From assembly GCA_949290055.1 (NCBI GenBank), contig CASEQJ010000005.1:1-64000 (forward strand): a stretch of DNA of 64,000 nt, in the 5' to 3' direction. This DNA comes from an uncultured Olsenella sp. Its GTDB lineage: Bacteria > Actinomycetota > Coriobacteriia > Coriobacteriales > Atopobiaceae. Under the pieces are notes generated by a model. It was not told the DNA's origin, made no database searches, and saw nothing but the letters and a program-made list of their open reading frames with translations. The position numbers and the translations under genes are program-made. Positions 26,105 to 33,642 of the stretch are shown here, one piece after another; within the stretch, counting starts at the first letter, position 1, and each line of letters opens with the position of its first letter.

Positions 26105-27709
26105 ATGACAGCCAAGCCCCAGACCCTCGCCACGACCTCGGCCTTCGAGGTGCTCGGACCCGTCATGGTGGGCCCGTCCTCCTCGCACACCGCCGGCGCC
26201 CTGCGCTGCGCGCGCGTGGCGGCCTCGCTCGTCTCCGGGCGCATCGCCAGCGTGCGCTTCACGCTGTGGAACAGCTTTGCCCACACCTACCGCGGCCACG
26301 GCACCGACCGCGCGCTCGTGGCGGGCATTCTCGGGCTCGACACCGACGACGAGCGCATCCGCGACGCCTTTGACCTCGCGCGCGAGGCGGGCCTCGCATT
26401 TGCCTTCGAGGAGGCGCCCGACGACACCTCCGTCCACCCCAACACCGTCGACATAGACATGGAGTGCGCCGACGACACAAGCTGCCAGGTCCGCGGTGAG
26501 AGCCTTGGCGGCGGCAAGATGCGCATAAGCCGCGTGAACGGCGTCGGCGTGGACATAACCGGCGCCTACGCGACGCTCTTCGTGGCGCACAGGGACGCCC
26601 CCGGGCTGCTCGCATCCCTCACGCACCTGCTGGCGGAGGCCGAGGTCAACATCGCCTTCTGCCGCACCTACCGCACCGAGCAGGGCGGGCGGGCCTACTC
26701 GGTCTTCGAGACGGACGGAGCGCCCGCGAGCGGCGTGCTGCCGCAGGTTCGCGCTCTGCGAGACGTGAGCTTCGCGACGTTCATCTCCGTGCCCGGCTCC
26801 GCCTCCGCGACGGCGCCCGGCGTCACCGCCGAGGAGCTCTTCGACGACGGCGAGCAGCTGTTGGCCGCCTGCGCCGAGCGCGGCCTCTCCATTGGCGGCG
26901 TCATGGCGCTGCGCGAGCGGGGCCTCACCGGCGCGGAGTACGCCGAGGCCTCCATGCGGCGCGTGGTCGAGGTCATGCGCGAGGAGACGAGCGCGCCGAT
27001 CTTGTCGCCCGCCCGCTCGCTCGGCGGCTTCATAGGCGGCGAGGCGTGGCTCGTGGACGCGGGCGCGGGCCGCTGGGGCGCTTCACTCATGGGCGCCACG
27101 CAGACCGACGCCGTGGCGCGCGCCATGGCCGTGCTCGAGCGCTCGGCGGCCATGGGCGTGATCGTGGCGGCGCCGACGGCGGGCTCGGCGGGCGTGGTGC
27201 CCGGCTGCGTGCTTGCCGTGGCGGACGCCGTGGGCGCGGGCGAGAAGGACGTGGCGTCGGCGCTGTGGTGCGCTGCCGCGGTGGGCCTGAACATACAGAC
27301 GCACGCGTGCGTGGCCGGGGCCGAGGGCGGCTGCCAGGCCGAGGTGGGCTCGGCCGCGGCCATGGCCGCGGCGGCTCTCGTGGAGCTGCTCGGCGGCACG
27401 CCCGAGCAGGCGCTGACGGCGGCCTCGCTCGCGATCTCCAACCTGCTGGGACTCGTCTGCGACCCTGTGGGCGGCCTCGTTGAGGTCCCCTGCCAGGCGA
27501 GAAACGCGATCGGCGTGTCGGCGGCGTTCTCGGCGGCGCAGCTTTCGCTCTCCGGCGTGCGCTGGCTCGTGCCCTTCGACGAGGTCGTGCGCGCCATGGC
27601 CGAGGTCGGTCACGCCCTGCCCTCGCGCCTGCGCGAGACCGCGCGCGGAGGGCTTGCCGCCACGCCCGCGGCGCGCGCGGCCTGCGCAGGCTGCGGCAGC
27701 TGCGCATAG
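26105..27709 (+). CDS. sdaA: L-serine dehydratase, single-chain (beta plus alpha domains)
   Basis: Deaminates L-serine to pyruvate and ammonia using a 4Fe-4S cluster. The 534-residue chain begins with the beta domain (LGPVMVGPSSSHTAGALR, 14-31), contains an ACT-like segment (about 150-215, GAYATLFVAHRDAPGLLASL), and ends with the alpha domain, including AAPTAGSAGVVPG and cluster cysteines in VCDPVGGLVEVPCQARN. The C-terminal tail CAGCGSCA is cysteine-rich. Oxygen-labile serine dehydratase fits an anaerobe. It sits between two paralogous phosphoesterase genes. ATG 26105 is the only good start. Confidence 0.92.
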   Translation: MTAKPQTLATTSAFEVLGPVMVGPSSSHTAGALRCARVAASLVSGRIASVRFTLWNSFAHTYRGHGTDRALVAGILGLDTDDERIRDAFDLAREAGLAFAFEEAPDDTSVHPNTVDIDMECADDTSCQVRGESLGGGKMRISRVNGVGVDITGAYATLFVAHRDAPGLLASLTHLLAEAEVNIAFCRTYRTEQGGRAYSVFETDGAPASGVLPQVRALRDVSFATFISVPGSASATAPGVTAEELFDDGEQLLAACAERGLSIGGVMALRERGLTGAEYAEASMRRVVEVMREETSAPILSPARSLGGFIGGEAWLVDAGAGRWGASLMGATQTDAVARAMAVLERSAAMGVIVAAPTAGSAGVVPGCVLAVADAVGAGEKDVASALWCAAAVGLNIQTHACVAGAEGGCQAEVGSAAAMAAAALVELLGGTPEQALTAASLAISNLLGLVCDPVGGLVEVPCQARNAIGVSAAFSAAQLSLSGVRWLVPFDEVVRAMAEVGHALPSRLRETARGGLAATPAARAACAGCGSCA

Positions 27710-27731
27710 TGGACGGGACGCGGGAGGGGCC

Positions 27732-28598
27732 GTGGAAACAAGCGAGAAGACCGTGGTCGTCGGCGACCTGCACTGCAAGGAGGAGCTCGTCCTGCCGCGC
27801 GTTGACGCGGCGGTGACGGAGCTTGGGGCGGGCCGCGTCGTGCTCTGCGGCGACTACGTGGACGAGTGGCTCTCCAACGCCCTCACCGTGCGCGATTCCC
27901 TTGACCGCCTCGGGCGCTGGGTGCGCGAGCGGCGCGCACGGGGTCTGGGGGTCGACCTCGTCCTGGGCAACCACGACGTGCAGTACCTGCTTCGCGAGAG
28001 CGGCCCCGGCACGCACGCGGCGCTCTACGACGAGGTCGCCGAGGCGCTGCTCGGCCTTGGCGTGCGCGCCGCCGTCACCGTGGGCCCCTGGCTCGTGACC
28101 CACGCCGGCGTCACGCGCGCGTGGGCCAACGACTGTCTGGACCTGCCCGAGGGCGCAAACGCAGGCGAGGTCGCCGGCCAGCTCAACGCACTTCTCGACC
28201 ATGGCGTGAAGATCTCGCTGCGCATGCTCGCGACGGCGGGACCGGGACGCTGCGGCTACGAGCTGCCCGGGCCGCTCTGGGCGGACCAGAGCGAGCTCGT
28301 CTGCGACGCGCTGCCGGGACTCGACCAGATCGTGGGCCACACGCCCGTGAGGTCGATCGACCTGCGAAAGCTTCCTGTCGAGGACGACGCGGGCGCGGCC
28401 TGCCGCCTCGCCTTCTGCGACACCATGAGCCTGAGGCGCGACCTCACGCCCGTGGGCGACGGCAGCATGCTGCTCGTGGAGGGGCGCTCCGCGCGCGCCG
28501 TGAGCAGCGAGGAGCTCGGCCTCAAGCCGTGGGGACCGGCCGTCTTTGCGTGGGCCAAGGCCTACGTGCGCCCGTTTCTGGACGGAGCGCCGCGCTGA
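27732..28598 (+). CDS. Calcineurin-like metallophosphoesterase, copy 2
   Basis: Starts at GTG 27732 behind GGGAGGGG; 288 residues. It aligns along its whole length with the product of 24241-25104 and keeps every metal motif (GDLHC, GDYVDEW, LGNHD, THAGVTR, VGHTPV). Differences cluster in the segment after GHTPV and at the C terminus. Both paralogues being kept intact in one operon suggests distinct substrates or regulation. The frame is open upstream within sdaA, but that part has no homology. Confidence 0.82.
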   Translation: METSEKTVVVGDLHCKEELVLPRVDAAVTELGAGRVVLCGDYVDEWLSNALTVRDSLDRLGRWVRERRARGLGVDLVLGNHDVQYLLRESGPGTHAALYDEVAEALLGLGVRAAVTVGPWLVTHAGVTRAWANDCLDLPEGANAGEVAGQLNALLDHGVKISLRMLATAGPGRCGYELPGPLWADQSELVCDALPGLDQIVGHTPVRSIDLRKLPVEDDAGAACRLAFCDTMSLRRDLTPVGDGSMLLVEGRSARAVSSEELGLKPWGPAVFAWAKAYVRPFLDGAPR

Positions 28599-28656
28599 GA
28601 GTCGCTGCGAGGGCGCCACGCGGGGCGCACGGGGGGCGCACGGGGGTACACGCGGG

Positions 28657-28733
28657 GCGCTCTCGCATACGCCAGACTTCCGGTTGCGTTTTCCCAGTTG
28701 GCACTCGCGAAACCCCGACGTATGCGAGAGCGC
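28657..28733. repeat. 15-bp perfect inverted repeat upstream of the acidic protein gene
   Basis: GCGCTCTCGCATACG at 28657-28671 is repeated inverted (CGTATGCGAGAGCGC) at 28719-28733 with a 47-bp interval. Just before it GGGGCGCACG-type words are tandemly repeated (28621-28660). It could be a regulator site or a small palindromic element. An AT-rich run with TATCAT follows at about 28767. Confidence 0.6.
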
Positions 28734-28831
28734 TCCTCAGCGCCCCATGTAGCGAAGCAGGTCGTGCTATCATTTTTTATAGCTCAGCATGCGATTGTGC
28801 TGCATGTTCGACCCAATGGGAAGGAGCTCAC

Positions 28832-29323
28832 ATGTCCGAGACCATTGTCGCCGCCTACGCCGACTACCTTATGTCCGAACCCGCCACCGACGAGAACCTG
28901 CCCCTCGTTGCCTTCGACCAGATTACGTTCGAGACCGACGGCGACGAGTACCACGAAATCGACTTTGACTTGGTCGACGTTGACGTCGACCAAGACGACG
29001 CCCGCGTCGTCCACGTCTGTTACAGCGACCCCAGTGACGCCTGCGACGATCCCGAGGACTTCGCTGATTGCATAGACGAGCTCAACGGCATCGTTGGCGT
29101 CCGCATTCCCATGGATTACGACAACGAGTCATTCACGGCCACCAAGGTGCTCAGCTTCGAACTCGTAACCTGCTTCGAGGGCACTCCCGACGAATTCGAC
29201 CGCGACTCCGCGCGTTTTGTTACGGACGTCGAGGCTGGAGAAGACGACAAGAGCATCTCCTACGTAACCCGCACGTTCCCCGAGAAGATGCTCGCTGAGA
29301 TAGAAATTGACGACGCCGAGTAA
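28832..29323 (+). CDS. Small highly acidic protein of unknown function
   Basis: A 163-residue product starting at ATG 28832 behind AAGGAG. Nearly a third of residues are Asp or Glu, with runs such as DFDLVDVDVDQDDAR. No membrane segment, signal peptide or known motif is seen. Codon use becomes less GC-biased than the upstream operon, hinting at a different origin. It is separated from the phosphoesterase gene by 233 bp containing an inverted repeat and a possible promoter, so it is probably its own unit. I recognise no family. Confidence 0.65.
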   Translation: MSETIVAAYADYLMSEPATDENLPLVAFDQITFETDGDEYHEIDFDLVDVDVDQDDARVVHVCYSDPSDACDDPEDFADCIDELNGIVGVRIPMDYDNESFTATKVLSFELVTCFEGTPDEFDRDSARFVTDVEAGEDDKSISYVTRTFPEKMLAEIEIDDAE

Positions 29324-29602
29324 CGCGGGAGAGGCGCAACTCGCAAACGCCGATAAGAACGGCTCGCCGCAACCACTGCGGTGAGCACGCAGTCTTCACC
29401 CCCCATCGAGTCGAGCGCGTTCCCGACGGTTTGATTACCAGTCAGTTTGCTGCTGCTTCAAAACCTCGCACCGAGCGTCACCAGCAGCGTGCGGCAGCCG
29501 AACATGACGAAGGTGAGCAACGCCCCCTCGACGACGTAGCGCACGTGCTTCTCGGCGTCGGCCGCGCGATCGACGAGGCGGCGAATGAGGGCACCAGATC
29601 CC

Positions 29603-29863
29603 TCACTCGCCCCGCGCAATCTCGCGCCCGCGGCGAATGAGTTCCTCGGCGGTCTCGCGGTCGATGGGAAAGTGCCGGTTCTCGCCGCGGAAGAACACGG
29701 CGTTATAGAGGTCGGCATCCTCGACCCAGCGGTCGGCGCGGTAGTCGAAGCGCTCGGTGACGAAGCTCTCGCCGAGCTTACCGGTGCGGATGACGATTGC
29801 CTGCTCCTCGTCCTCGAACCCGTCGATGACGATGCGGTGGTAGCTCAAGTCGGTGCCCGTCAT
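29603..29863 (-). CDS. Small protein of unknown function in the accessory island
   Basis: An 86-residue product; GAGAGGAG precedes its ATG (complement at 29861-29863). It is mixed acidic/basic (VIDGFEDEEQAIVIRTG... RETAEELIRRGREIARG), with no motif recognised. A frame on the same strand immediately downstream (about 29458-29602) reads GALIRRLVDRAADAEKHVRY followed by a hydrophobic stretch, and may be a broken neighbour. The surroundings are phage-derived, so a phage accessory origin is plausible. Between 29324 and 29457 I see no gene. Confidence 0.5.
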   Translation of the reverse strand: MTGTDLSYHRIVIDGFEDEEQAIVIRTGKLGESFVTERFDYRADRWVEDADLYNAVFFRGENRHFPIDRETAEELIRRGREIARGE

Positions 29864-29879
29864 GGCACGCTCCTCTCAC

Positions 29880-30005
29880 TCAGAACGACTGGATGCGGTT
29901 CACGCCCAGAGGCGTCGGTATCGCGCGGAACACCTCCTCCTGCTGCTCGCGAGCGTACTGCCGGTCGGCGGCGGACGCGCTGTCGTCGCGCGCCCTCTCG
30001 TATGA
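29880..30005 (-). pseudogene. C-terminal fragment of a phage-like gene
   Basis: Forty-one sense codons end in a normal stop 17 bases before the start of the 86-residue gene; they include QYAREQQEEVFRAIP and LGVNRIQSF. An in-frame TAA at 30006-30008, inside the right TGATTACCAGTCA copy, cuts off anything upstream. The close spacing to the next gene suggests both once belonged to one operon. Confidence 0.4.
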
Positions 30006-30094
30006 TTACCAGTCAAGATGCCACTGCAAGTCAAAATACGGCTTAAGCCAAAAATGCCTTCGGGCGCCGTTCAGACGGCTTTCTGACTTGCCAA

Positions 30095-30119
30095 GAGCCC
30101 TTCGGGGGTCATTTTCTTT
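30095..30119 (+). terminator. Candidate terminator
   Basis: GAGCCC-TTCG-GGGGTC forms a short stem with a UUCG loop and is followed by ATTTTCTTT on the plus strand. No intact plus-strand gene ends here, so it may be a relic. The rest of 30016-30280 holds no gene I can support. Confidence 0.3.
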
Positions 30120-30280
30120 AAGCTCGTCTTTGATTCACCATAGCGCGCGGGCCGGACACAAATTGTCTCTCACCTGTCCGAATCTGTGAACGGTACAGCA
30201 TGCGCCGCCGCCCGTGGAGCGCTGTCGCTCAATACTTCGCGAGCAACGAGCAAGCATCGCGCACACGGCATACTCCAGGA

Positions 30281-30959
30281 TTATGAATCCCCGACAACCT
30301 TCACGGCGGCAGGAGATGCAGTGACTCCCGAAGACGCTTCGACCGTAGACGTGCTGATGTCGCTGAGCTTGACGTGACCGTAGTTGGAGCTCGTCCCGAT
30401 ACCATAGCTCGTGCCAGTCGAAGCGTGCTTCGCCGGGGTGGCGCGATGTTCTCTGGGGTGATGTCGAGAGCTGTGCGAGCCTCGACGGCGGTGCCCTTGC
30501 CGGTCCCGTCGTGTGAGATTGACGGGCCGTTCGACGTACTGAAGCCGAAGGCCGAGCGAATCTTCCCAACGATCCATTTCCAGACGCGCTCCGGTCTTCG
30601 TGGCGAGCGCCACCCGCGCCTGAGACGACCACGAACCGCGTGGAGTCCGTCGCGTCCGAGTCGTCCGCCAGGATGTCGCCGGTCGCGAGCGCAGGGTCGG
30701 CAGGGCTCACGGACGCGGCATGTCTCGTGAGCGTCTGCGGGGTCACGCTCTCCGTGCCGTCCTCGGCCACGTCGTAGCGCAGGACGAGCAGGTTCGACGT
30801 CTGCTGGCCCTACGTGCCGACCGGTATCGCGAAGGTCGTGGAGCCGGTGAGCTGGACGTGCCTGTCGTTGATGAGCGCGTCGCCTGGACCGACCGTCACC
30901 GTGTTGGCGTTCTCAAAGGTCGCGACCAGCGGTTCCTCGACGATTTCCAAGACGAACAT
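30281..30959 (-). pseudogene. Decayed phage tail-fibre/tail protein gene
   Basis: Phage-like protein sequence can be followed on the minus strand only by changing frame. The first piece, MFVLEIVEEPLVATFENAN to HVQLTGSTTFAIPVGT, ends at an in-frame TAG at 30810-30812. It continues GQQTSNLLVLRYDVAEDGT to DSTRFVVVS. A second frame gives KIRSAFGFSTSNGPSISHDG, and a third gives STGTSYGIGTSSNYGHVKLS to ASPAAVKVVGDS and a stop. The YGHVKLSD...TASPAAVK pattern is common in phage tail fibres. At least one stop and two frameshifts make this non-functional as written. Confidence 0.6.
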
Positions 30960-31065
30960 GACGGTGCCCGCCGTTCGCGAGCTTGTCGAGGAGCTCTGCG
31001 GTCGCGAACTCTGACAAGGCCCGCTCGGCCGGGCCGCAGACACGGTCGCCCGCGCCCCTCACCTC

Positions 31066-31293
31066 CTACCCCTCCCCCAGCGACCACGGGCAACCGGCGA
31101 GGTCGTCGAGGGGGCAGCCGTAGTAGTCGTCGGCCGCCCAGGCGTCCTCGAGGCCGATGTCCGCGCTGTTCTCCTACCCCGACAGGATCGACTGGTTGAC
31201 ACCGATGGCCTTGGCGGCCTCTCGATGAGTGACCTTCTTGATCGCACGCTGTGCGTGCATGCCGGCGGCGATGGAATCGGATCTCTGTCTCAA
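31066..31293 (-). pseudogene. XRE-type repressor gene interrupted by an amber codon
   Basis: Reading from a TTG at 31293 (GAGG upstream), the frame gives a helix-turn-helix pattern THREAAKAIGVNQSILSG, then TAG at 31174-31176, then ENSADIGLEDAWAADDYYG and PLDDLAGC before a final TAG. In XRE proteins the residue at the TAG is usually Tyr (SxYExG), so a TAC-to-TAG change is likely. The downstream part resembles the LEKAWEFADLLGCSLDELAG segment of the divergent gene at 31434, so the two are related. Confidence 0.6.
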
Positions 31294-31433
31294 TGTGACC
31301 TCAAACTATGCAATGAGCGCTTAATCTGATTCTTAGAATTGTGCATATCGCATAGTTGTCAACCGAGAATCTCAATTACTCATTGTCTGTTTTTGTCATC
31401 GCGCATGCACTCAGCCTAGAAAGGTGATGCGCC
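31294..31433. promoter_or_regulatory. Divergent regulatory region between two XRE-type genes
   Basis: AT-rich 140 bp unlike the surrounding DNA. ACTATGCA at 31305-31312 is inverted as TGCATATCGCATAGT (31342-31356). CAATGAG near 31312 and CTCATTG near 31378 form another pair. This looks like the operator region of a phage-type lysogeny switch between two divergent regulators. A sequence CATAGTTGTCAA lies in front of the plus-strand gene. Confidence 0.5.
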
Positions 31434-31799
31434 ATGAAGACAAGCCTCCAAGAGATGAAGCGCAAAGCGGGCTTCAAGAGCGCCCACGCCTTCGCTGAGT
31501 CAATCCCAATGAACCCAATCACTTACACGCAGTACAAGCAAGGGATTAGGAACTTCACGCTCGAGAAGGCCTGGGAGTTCGCTGACCTCCTCGGCTGCTC
31601 CCTCGACGAGCTCGCCGGCCGCCAGTGCCCCCCCGAGGGCGTTTCCGCCCCCGGACCCGGTGAGGCGTCGCTCGCCTCGGCCTACCGAGACCTCTCCGAC
31701 GAGGGTCGCGAGGTGGCCGTCAACGTGGTGGCCGGCATGCGGTCCACCTACCCCCAAGAACCTGGTTCGGATGGGATGGCTGCTGAGGAGGCGGTTTAG
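31434..31799 (+). CDS. XRE-family helix-turn-helix regulator
   Basis: A 121-residue DNA-binding protein. Residues about 3-60 form the HTH domain (MKRKAGFKSAHAFAESIP, then TYTQYKQGIRNFTLEKAWEF), followed by LGCSLDELAGRQC and a short acidic tail. AAAGGTGATG lies just upstream of the ATG. It faces a broken relative on the other strand across a palindrome-rich gap. It probably controls genes of the island, possibly through the 37-bp palindrome at 31827. Confidence 0.75.
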   Translation: MKTSLQEMKRKAGFKSAHAFAESIPMNPITYTQYKQGIRNFTLEKAWEFADLLGCSLDELAGRQCPPEGVSAPGPGEASLASAYRDLSDEGREVAVNVVAGMRSTYPQEPGSDGMAAEEAV

Positions 31800-31826
31800 G
31801 TGAAATCTCATCCCTGGCATTCATAA

Positions 31827-31863
31827 GTGACATTTGCTAGAATTTTATTCTAGATAATGTCAC
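31827..31863. promoter_or_regulatory. 37-bp palindrome, probable operator
   Basis: GTGACATT, CTAGAAT, a TTT centre, ATTCTAG and AATGTCAC form an almost perfect inverted repeat centred at 31845. It overlaps a possible -10 (GATAAT, 31853-31858) for the gene starting at 31883. The A/T-rich arms and lack of a T-run after them favour a protein-binding site over a terminator. Confidence 0.6.
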
Positions 31864-31882
31864 TGTATGTTTTGGAGGGAAG

Positions 31883-32521
31883 ATGACCGAGGAAGAAATC
31901 TGCAAGACGGTCTCCCCGATGGTTGCTCGCATCGGCGACGCCTTCGATGTCGCTGTAGGCGAACTCGCCGCTTTCGGAGACTCCCACCGCTCCTATGGGC
32001 GTGATGGGTACTTCTCCTCGCACCTAATCAGATACGTCGTAAAGGGCGAGCTTGAGAACGACGGAGTCAACCTCGTGCCTCAGCCCAACACGGGGATCGA
32101 GGTTGTAGTCCCCGCGATAGCGAGGATCAAGATCCTTCGCAGCAGTCATTCCTGACTGGCCCCGAGGGCACAGAGCCCGAGGAGGCGAGCATACTGCACG
32201 ACCAGCCAGTCCGTCGTCCAGCCGATGCTCCCGCCGACCGACGGGACGAGCGCCGAGAGCTTCTGGATGCCTTTCCTCATCAGCCAAGAGACCGACGGTC
32301 TCGCTCACCTCATCCTGGACTGGGATCTCCGCAACGGGGAAACCGTCATGCACCTTTCTGAGCCGAGGGGGATCGTCGATGGCGTGATGCAGCTCTCCTG
32401 GCGCAGAAGGGTCGGCGTCGCGAGCGAGCCGTCCACGTTCGTTCCCGTTGACGAGGAGATAAGCATCTTCGGAGACGATGACGAGGAGGTGTTGGCGAGA
32501 TGCTCGGCGAGCGCGTCCTAA
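31883..32521 (+). pseudogene. Frameshifted gene of unknown function upstream of the ImmA gene
   Basis: GGAGGGA precedes ATG 31883, which opens MTEEEICKTVSPMVARIGDA; this frame stops at 32153. A second frame continues smoothly (SQQSFLTGPEGTEPEEASIL), and from about 32200 the first frame resumes (MLPPTDGTSAESFWMPFLIS to EEISIFGDDDEEVLARCSAS). The three pieces read as one protein of about 210 residues broken by two compensating shifts, or as two small genes. It overlaps the start of the ImmA-family gene by 22 bases. No known domain recognised. Confidence 0.45.
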
Positions 32522-33516
32522 TCGCCCGCCAGGCGGAGGGCATGACCCAGAAGGGTCTCTCCGAGAGCACTGGAATCTCCTCGAGCAAGATCTCCAAAAT
32601 CGAGACCGGCATGACAGATCCGACGCCATCGGAAATCCATGCCCTGTCCTCGGCTCTCTCCATTCCCTTCTCCTACTTCACGGACAGCCCGTCGTACCCG
32701 GTGGTCGAAGGCCGCTTCCGCAAGCGATCGAGGGCCCCAAAGTCACGGGTCAGGGCCCTCGTCTCAACCACTGCCATGATTGCCGGAGTGGTGCAGGAGG
32801 CATCCGCTGAATATCGGCTTCGCCCGGTAACGATAACTCCGTTCGACGGGGAGGCCACGGAGAGCTTTATCGCCGACCAGGCCCTGATGACCCGGACGGC
32901 GCTCGGCATCCCATCGAGGGGTCCTGTCGGAAACGTGATCAGGGCGTGTGAGCGCGGCGGCATCGCCGTGGCGCGGGTACCCATGGCGGATGATGGCGGT
33001 GACCTGTCCGGTTACTCCGTCTGGGGCGACATGGGAGAGCTCAGGCCCCTGATTGTCTTCTCCTCCTCCCTCCCCGGGGACGTTCTCAGAGCGACGGTCG
33101 CCCACGAGCTTGGACATCTGGTGCTGCATACGCTAAGACCGCTGGTCGAACCGAAGGCGGGCGAGGTGGAAGCGTGGGGGTTCAGCAACCACTTCCTGTT
33201 CCCCGTCGATGACGCGAAAGAGATTTTCGCGGACACCCCCGTAACGCTTCGGTCTCTGCTGAGAGTCAAGCAGAGGTACGGGGTCACGGTCAGCTTCCTG
33301 ATTAGCTGCTGCCGGAGATACGGGATCATCGACGAGCTCCGTGAGAGGTCGCTCAGGAAGCAGTACTCCGCACGAGGCTGGTACATGAACGAGCCGGGTG
33401 AGGTCGTCGGCGAGACCACGAAGATGGTTCCGGCGATTCTCTCTAGGATGAGGGAGGATGGCAGGGACATCTGCCTCCAGGAGTTTCTTGCCTGGAAGTT
33501 GATGACGGCAGCCTAG
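32500..33516 (+). CDS. XRE-HTH plus ImmA/IrrE-type metallopeptidase
   Basis: A 338-residue two-domain protein. Residues 4-60 are an HTH (LIARQAEGMTQKGLSESTGI, then KISKIETG). The C-terminal domain has the zinc-protease motif HELGH (202-206) with EIFADTPVT-like sequence further on. ImmA/IrrE proteins cleave repressors to switch on mobile elements or stress and defence genes. Its partner could be the regulator at 31434 or the broken gene just upstream. The neighbour downstream is an Abi_2 protein, so a role in phage response is plausible. Confidence 0.82.
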   Translation: MLGERVLIARQAEGMTQKGLSESTGISSSKISKIETGMTDPTPSEIHALSSALSIPFSYFTDSPSYPVVEGRFRKRSRAPKSRVRALVSTTAMIAGVVQEASAEYRLRPVTITPFDGEATESFIADQALMTRTALGIPSRGPVGNVIRACERGGIAVARVPMADDGGDLSGYSVWGDMGELRPLIVFSSSLPGDVLRATVAHELGHLVLHTLRPLVEPKAGEVEAWGFSNHFLFPVDDAKEIFADTPVTLRSLLRVKQRYGVTVSFLISCCRRYGIIDELRERSLRKQYSARGWYMNEPGEVVGETTKMVPAILSRMREDGRDICLQEFLAWKLMTAA

Positions 33517-33642
33517 CCAAGGGGCGCATTGAGGACGAAGGGCGACCTCCGGTTCGTCTGACGCGCCGCTTGCTGTCATTTCGTGCGCGCACGTGTCACA
33601 AGATGTGTTTTCGTGCTACAAAGTGTTGCAAAGGATAGGGAG

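Larger units (their letters stand above)
29432..30015. repeat. 13-bp direct repeat pair bracketing a 0.6-kb segment
   Basis: TGATTACCAGTCA occurs at 29432-29444 and 30003-30015. The right copy coincides with the point where a minus-strand reading frame (ending at 29880) loses its upstream part. The pair may be the scar of a recombination or insertion in the decayed island. Confidence 0.5.

Noticed and set aside
29324..29600. Left attachment site as a copy of the tRNA-Glu 3' end
   Set aside because: I looked for a direct repeat of the tRNA-Glu end or of its terminator at the left of the island and found none, so the left boundary stays unknown.
30054..30073. Minus-strand terminator
   Set aside because: The GCC/GGC stem is only three base pairs, too short to support despite the following T-run.
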